The position numbers and the translations under genes were made by a program. The notes beneath the pieces are model-generated. The model saw only the letters and a list, made by a program, of their open reading frames with translations. It did not search any database and had not been told where the DNA came from. Of a stretch of DNA of 35,201 bases, positions 32,157 to 35,201 are shown one piece after another. Origin of the DNA: Chromatiales bacterium (lineage in GTDB: Bacteria > Pseudomonadota > Gammaproteobacteria > Chromatiales > Chromatiaceae); NCBI GenBank assembly GCA_028278145.1, contig JANQEV010000018.1, forward strand, positions 1-35,201. The letters run 5' to 3'. Position 1 is the stretch's first letter; every line of letters starts with the position of its first letter.

Positions 32157-32501
32157 TTAGAGGTCCCCGCGCTCCTTGGCTTCGTGATCCGCCTGTACCT
32201 GGAGTAGTTCAACCACACACTCTGAGAGGTTGTCGTACTCTGGCACACCAGTCCCCATCTGCTGATAGAGGCGGTAATAGAACATACAGCGGTATCTACG
32301 ATCTCCGGTTTTCATGATTACAAAATGGCAGTCGTCCACCTCCCAGTAGAAAATGGGGCATTCGGTCAAATTGCGGTCAGATGGGCGTAGGCGGATCTCA
32401 CTATCTGCAATATGCAGTTCTACGTCAAAGTCGTAGCGTTCCTGCAGGGTGCTTTTAACCACCCACATTTCATTTTCAGTAATATCAGATACTTCAGGCA
32501 T
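32157..32501 (-). CDS. Unknown small soluble protein upstream of pfp
   Basis: A 114-residue protein with no signal peptide or membrane helix. Sequence has alternating strands and a central CPIFYWEVDDCHFVIMK block (in part: FYWEVDDCHFVI, about 51-62), then RRYRCMFYYRLYQQ, and a C-terminal helix. Three cysteines (48, 58 and 72 approximately) show no metal-site spacing I recognise. I cannot assign a family. It is 65 bp upstream of pfp on the same strand, so it is probably co-transcribed with the PPi genes; a regulatory or accessory role would be guesswork. Confidence 0.72.
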   Translation of the reverse strand: MPEVSDITENEMWVVKSTLQERYDFDVELHIADSEIRLRPSDRNLTECPIFYWEVDDCHFVIMKTGDRRYRCMFYYRLYQQMGTGVPEYDNLSECVVELLQVQADHEAKERGDL

Positions 32502-32845
32502 GATTTGTTAGATTCTTATGTTGCTGCAATATATTGGGGCTATCTTAAATTAATGGCCAGATCACACAACTGCGTTGACTTTAAGGGAATTATCAGATAA
32601 CTCTATCTGAGCGATAAGGCCAGGACAAATGTAAAAGCTGGATAGCCCTGTAAGTTTTTATAATTACCCTTTAAAAACAGATTGATACATAAGGGAAAGG
32701 GCGGAATTTTGACATCTGTCATGATCTTGAAGTCTGCAGTTGAGGCCGACGCAGGTCAAATGTGAACCCAGGAAGATGGTTGACTGGCTGTACAGCTGAT
32801 TCATTGGGAAAAAATACTAACAGCGGAAATGGGTTGGGAATAACG
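32502..32845. other. Intergenic region with one palindrome
   Basis: This 344-bp gap lies between the divergent unknown gene and the adenylate-kinase-like gene. TCAGATA-actc-TATCTGA (32593-32610) is a perfect 7-bp palindrome that could be an operator or a small hairpin. A TTGACA at 32709-32714 has no convincing -10 partner. A GTG at 32762 in frame with the next gene is unlikely to be its start. Confidence 0.45.
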
Positions 32846-33874
32846 ATGAGGATGGTGCTTCTTGGGCCGCCGGGATCTGATAAGGGAGAGTTTGCTACTA
32901 AGGTGGCAGATAAATACAACTTGGTCCTGCTGTCTATAGCAGGCATGTTGTCTGATGCGGTCAAGGAGAGGTTGGAGGCCGGTATTCAGGCCCAGGCATA
33001 TCTTGAGCGTGGCCAATATGTTCCCGATGAAATTCTGTTTGAAGTTATGCGCCATCGCCTGTCCCGGCCGGATGTGAAGACAGGATTCCTGCTGGTGGGT
33101 TTTCCCCGTTCCACCGCCCAGGCTGACAGCCTGGATGAGATGTTGGAAAAGAACGGTATGGCACTGGATCTAGCTCTGCACCTAGATGTAGAAGATGAGA
33201 TCCTGCTGGAGCGCCTGGAAGGTCGGCGCACCTGTATATCCTGTGGTATCAGATACAATATCTTCACCAATCCACCCCTGGTAGATGGCGTATGTGATGT
33301 CTGCGGCGGCAGGGTAGGTCGTGGAGCCGATAGTAATGAGGTGGTGATAAGTAATCGCCTGCGTGCCTATGAACAGCAGATACACACCCTGGCGTCATAC
33401 TATCTGTTGCACGAGAAGCTGCGTGAGATACCGGGTGGTGGTAATCCCAAAGATGTTACCCGTCTGTTGTTTAAAACTATAGATGAGTGGTCAGCGGCGG
33501 AGCTGGATGAAAAGACCAAAGCGTTGATGGATAAAGTGGAGGCCGTAACCGACACTGCGGAGGTTGAGGAAAAGGTTGTAGAAGAGAAGCCTGAGGTCGA
33601 GGCGAAGAAGGCCCCAGCCAAGAAGAAGGCTCCGGTCAAGAAGAAGGCACCGGTCAAGAAGAAGGCACCGGTCAAGAAGAAGGCACCGGTCAAGAAGAAG
33701 GCCCCGGTCAAGAAGAAGGCCCCGGTCAAGAAGAAGGCACCGGTCAAGAAGAAGGCCCCGGTCAAGAAGAAGGCGCCGGTCAAGAAGAAGGCGCCGGTCA
33801 AGAAGAAGGCGCCAGCGAAAAAGAAGGTTGCAGCTAAAAAGAAAACTGCCAAGAAGGGCGGTAAGAAAAAGTAG
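32846..33874 (+). CDS. Degenerate adenylate-kinase-like protein with Zn-type LID and histone-H1-like tail
   Basis: A 342-residue fusion. Residues 1-225 follow adenylate kinase end to end, but key sites differ: the P-loop is GPPGSDKGEF (7-16) with D12 in place of the Walker glycine (K13 kept) and E15 for Thr; the AMP-site STGDMLR becomes SIAGMLS (30-36), losing T31, D33 and R36; and the DGFPR loop is VGFPR (84-88), losing D84. The LID has CxxC pairs C130/C133 and C150/C153, the zinc form common in Gram-positives. Residues about 226-254 are an acidic linker; 255-342 are Lys/Ala/Pro repeats like AlgP or histone H1, a likely DNA- or RNA-binding tail. Start chosen by the family's MR-x-V-LLG opening. 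Catalysis is doubtful. Confidence 0.88.
   Translation: MRMVLLGPPGSDKGEFATKVADKYNLVLLSIAGMLSDAVKERLEAGIQAQAYLERGQYVPDEILFEVMRHRLSRPDVKTGFLLVGFPRSTAQADSLDEMLEKNGMALDLALHLDVEDEILLERLEGRRTCISCGIRYNIFTNPPLVDGVCDVCGGRVGRGADSNEVVISNRLRAYEQQIHTLASYYLLHEKLREIPGGGNPKDVTRLLFKTIDEWSAAELDEKTKALMDKVEAVTDTAEVEEKVVEEKPEVEAKKAPAKKKAPVKKKAPVKKKAPVKKKAPVKKKAPVKKKAPVKKKAPVKKKAPVKKKAPVKKKAPVKKKAPAKKKVAAKKKTAKKGGKKK
33611..33826 (+). repeat. Tandem 18-bp coding repeat (APVKKK units)
   Basis: Twelve 18-bp units encode Ala-Pro-Val/Ala-Lys-Lys-Lys: one APAKKK, ten APVKKK (33629-33808) and one closing APAKKK. In the ten central units the Pro, Val and Lys codons are identical (CCG GTC AAG AAG AAG) and only the third base of the Ala codon varies (T, A, C, G). 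That points to recent expansion by slippage or unequal exchange, so copy number probably differs among strains. Confidence 0.95.
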
Positions 33875-33900
33875 GCTGAAGAGCCGGGGATGGCTGTGAC

Positions 33901-34641
33901 GTGTTAACTGCCAGCTTCCGTTTCTATGAAGAGCTGAATGACTTCCTGCCCAAGGAGCGGCGCAAGGTCGACTTTATCTATAGCTTCGATCGTAAGGCTT
34001 CGATAAAAGACTGCATCGAATCCATGGGTGTGCCCCACACCGAAATCGACCTGATCCTGGTGAATGGCATCTCGGTAGATTTCTCCTACATCCTCACAGA
34101 CCAGGACCAGGTAAGTGTCTATCCAGTATTTGAATTGCTGGATATAACAGAGGTAACCCGCCTGCGTCCCAAACCTTTGCGAGATCCCAAATTTGTGGTG
34201 GACGTAAACCTGGGGCGGTTGGCCCGTTATCTACGCCTGATTGGTTTCGATACCCTGTATCGCAATGACTTTGATGACAAGGACCTGGTAAGGATTTCAT
34301 CGCAGCAGGGTCGTATTCTGTTAACGCGAGACAGGAACCTGCTTAAACATTCAGTCATAACCCATGGTTGTTTTGTTTATAGCACCAAGCCTTTGAAACA
34401 GATTGAAGAGGTTATACAGCGTTTGGACCTGACTGGTACAGCAGTTCCGTTCAAGCGTTGTATTCGATGTAACGGGATGTTGCAGCCGGTGGAGAAGCGT
34501 GAGATTGAGGAGAGGTTGCCGCCTTTGACGCGTAAATATTATGAGGTGTTTTGGATGTGTGGTAGTTGTGAGCAGGTTTATTGGAAGGGGGCGCACTATG
34601 GGAGGATGATGGAGTTGGTGGAGGGGTTGTTGGAGTGTTAG
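33901..34641 (+). CDS. Mut7-C PIN-like nuclease with N-terminal ubiquitin-like domain
   Basis: A 246-residue protein with two parts. Residues 1-80 form a MoaD/ThiS-like beta-grasp (Mut7-C ubiquitin) ending in DQVSVYPVFE. Residues about 95-246 are the Mut7-C (DUF82) domain: VVDVNLGRLARYLRLIG with D101, NDFDDKDL (D123-D126 region) and LLTRDRNLL with D144 give the acidic PIN-like site, and C187/C190 and C220/C223 form a zinc ribbon. The family is predicted to be an RNase linked to RNA turnover. GTG 33901 is the only start that gives a full beta-grasp; the ribosome site is weak. It begins 26 bp after the adenylate-kinase-like gene, so probably the same transcript. Confidence 0.88.
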   Translation: MLTASFRFYEELNDFLPKERRKVDFIYSFDRKASIKDCIESMGVPHTEIDLILVNGISVDFSYILTDQDQVSVYPVFELLDITEVTRLRPKPLRDPKFVVDVNLGRLARYLRLIGFDTLYRNDFDDKDLVRISSQQGRILLTRDRNLLKHSVITHGCFVYSTKPLKQIEEVIQRLDLTGTAVPFKRCIRCNGMLQPVEKREIEERLPPLTRKYYEVFWMCGSCEQVYWKGAHYGRMMELVEGLLEC

Positions 34642-35201
34642 TTGGCTCGTTGTACGGTGCAGTAAATAGTTTCGTAGCCTATATACCTCTGCGTTCTCTC
34701 TAAACTTCTCTGAATGGCTACGAGTCCCTTTCTTTTGTGCGCTCAAAAGAAAGGGACGAAAGAAAAGAGCGCCCCGGTGTTACACCCTACGGGTTCCCTG
34801 CGCTTCTCGTTTCCAGCGGGGCTGTCCATAAGGGGCATCCTGCCCCAATGGACAGGACCGACGTCCATGTCGGTCCCCTTCGGGCCTTTCCGCTTCCACC
34901 TGTGATGCTCGGTGTAACACAGGGGGTAGTTGGCGGTTGTTTCTATTCTTCGTTGTTTAATAAGTTCTGTGGCTGTTTGGGCTGCAGTAAAATATATAAA
35001 AGAGATGTTTTACTCTCCTCCGACGTAGCCGAGTACCGGAGCCGATACAGGATCAGACCCGCAGGGGCGCCACAGGGAAGTGGCGCCTCCAGCGAGGGAT
35101 AAGGATATCCCTTCGCTGGAGCCCCTGGAGCGGTGAGGAACGCAGGGAACCCCGAAGGGGTAAGTCGTGGAGTGCCTTTTTCTTTGGTGACTTTCTTTTG
35201 G
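34642..35201. repeat. Structured intergenic repeat element (runs off the window)
   Basis: No real gene is seen in this 560-bp end region. It contains a perfect 14-bp palindrome GTCCCTTTCTTTTG (34724-34737) / CAAAAGAAAGGGAC (34744-34757); a distant pair GTGTTACACC (34777-34786) / GGTGTAACAC (34911-34920); nested arms TGTCCAT (34823-34829) / ATGGACA (34848-34854) around GGGGCA/TGCCCC; GGACCGAC (34855-34862) / GTCGGTCC (34869-34876); and a cruciform at 35062-35127. CTTTCTTTTG returns at the right edge. Translated frames look like the spurious low-complexity products often called from such repeats. Probably a non-autonomous or dispersed repeat; copies cannot be checked here. Confidence 0.6.
35062..35127. 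repeat. Cruciform-forming segment
   Basis: Outer arms CAGGGGC (35062-35068) and GCCCCTG (35121-35127) enclose two hairpins, GGCGCCAC (35066-35073) / GTGGCGCC (35080-35087) and CTCCAGCGAGGGAT (35087-35100) / ATCCCTTCGCTGGAG (35107-35121, one bulged base). Part of the larger repeat. Confidence 0.6.

Noticed and set aside
32709-32737. TTGACA as a -35 box for the adenylate-kinase-like gene
   Set aside because: The sequence 17 nt downstream has no resemblance to TATAAT.
33400-33852. Antisense frame with repeated FFLTGA units
   Set aside because: It is only the complement of the APVKKK coding repeat, so the apparent membrane-protein repeat has no independent support.
34714-35102. Two overlapping open frames in the right-edge repeat
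   Set aside because: They run through perfect palindromes, lack ribosome sites and domains, and have the Pro/Ser/Gly-rich look of spurious repeat translations.

Overview
The window looks like chromosomal DNA from a gammaproteobacterium, probably a sulfur-oxidising or chemolithoautotrophic one. This is inferred from gene content: yheS, ubiK, comM and a polA/sRNA/engB locus are gammaproteobacterial in character; the [NiFe] hydrogenase is the Isp type (hynS-isp1-isp2-hynL) best known from Thiocapsa; and a pyrophosphate gene set (pfp, hppA, ppa) matches the PPi-saving Calvin-cycle arrangement described for sulfur-oxidising symbionts and methanotrophs. No rRNA, tRNA, CRISPR array, transposase or integrase was seen.

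Layout. (1) 1-1866: the end of an integron-type cassette array. Three small, AT-rich plus-strand genes (HDxxED hydrolase, TraB/GumN-like protein, two-helix membrane protein) are separated by attC-like palindromes; no integrase is in view. (2) 1867-5630: an FtsX-type ABC exporter pair (ybbP/ybbA-like) and a secreted TIMP/NTR-like protein. (3) 5700-12384: the hydrogenase region, with divergent hypC and then protease, HupH-like, hynS, isp1, isp2, an unknown gene and hynL. It is preceded by an FNR-type box placed exactly 41.5 bp upstream of the start site predicted from a TATAAA -10. (4) 12409-18634: yheS, an EthD-like gene, a secreted unknown, an MscS channel, comM and ubiK. (5) 18680-21523: a nitrogen-control unit, with NtrC-like sites and two tandem sigma-54 promoters ahead of a TorF-type porin, glnK and amtB, closed by a strong terminator. 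(6) 21614-26478: a diguanylate cyclase, a DUF4124 protein, polA, a REP-like palindrome, a probable sigma-E-driven small RNA at the Spot 42/ErsA position, and engB. (7) 26580-32501: moaC, a metallophosphoesterase, then ppa, hppA, pfp and an unknown gene, all on the minus strand. (8) 32846-34641: a degenerate adenylate-kinase-like protein with a Zn-type LID and a lysine-rich histone-H1-like repeat tail, followed by a Mut7-C/ubiquitin-like protein. (9) 34642-35201: no gene; a highly structured repeat element that runs off the window.

How the parts fit. The hydrogenase would oxidise H2 on the periplasmic side and pass electrons through heme b (Isp1) to a cytoplasmic Fe-S protein (Isp2), probably under oxygen limitation. 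PPi-dependent phosphofructokinase and the proton-pumping PPase would recover energy from PPi. The porin-GlnK-AmtB unit would serve ammonium scavenging. The most unusual items are the broken-P-loop adenylate-kinase/histone-tail fusion, the sRNA with a sigma-E promoter, the NtrC/sigma-54 region and the unknown gene inside the hydrogenase operon. Where an upstream GTG or TTG codon could extend a gene, I chose the start by Shine-Dalgarno spacing and family N-termini.
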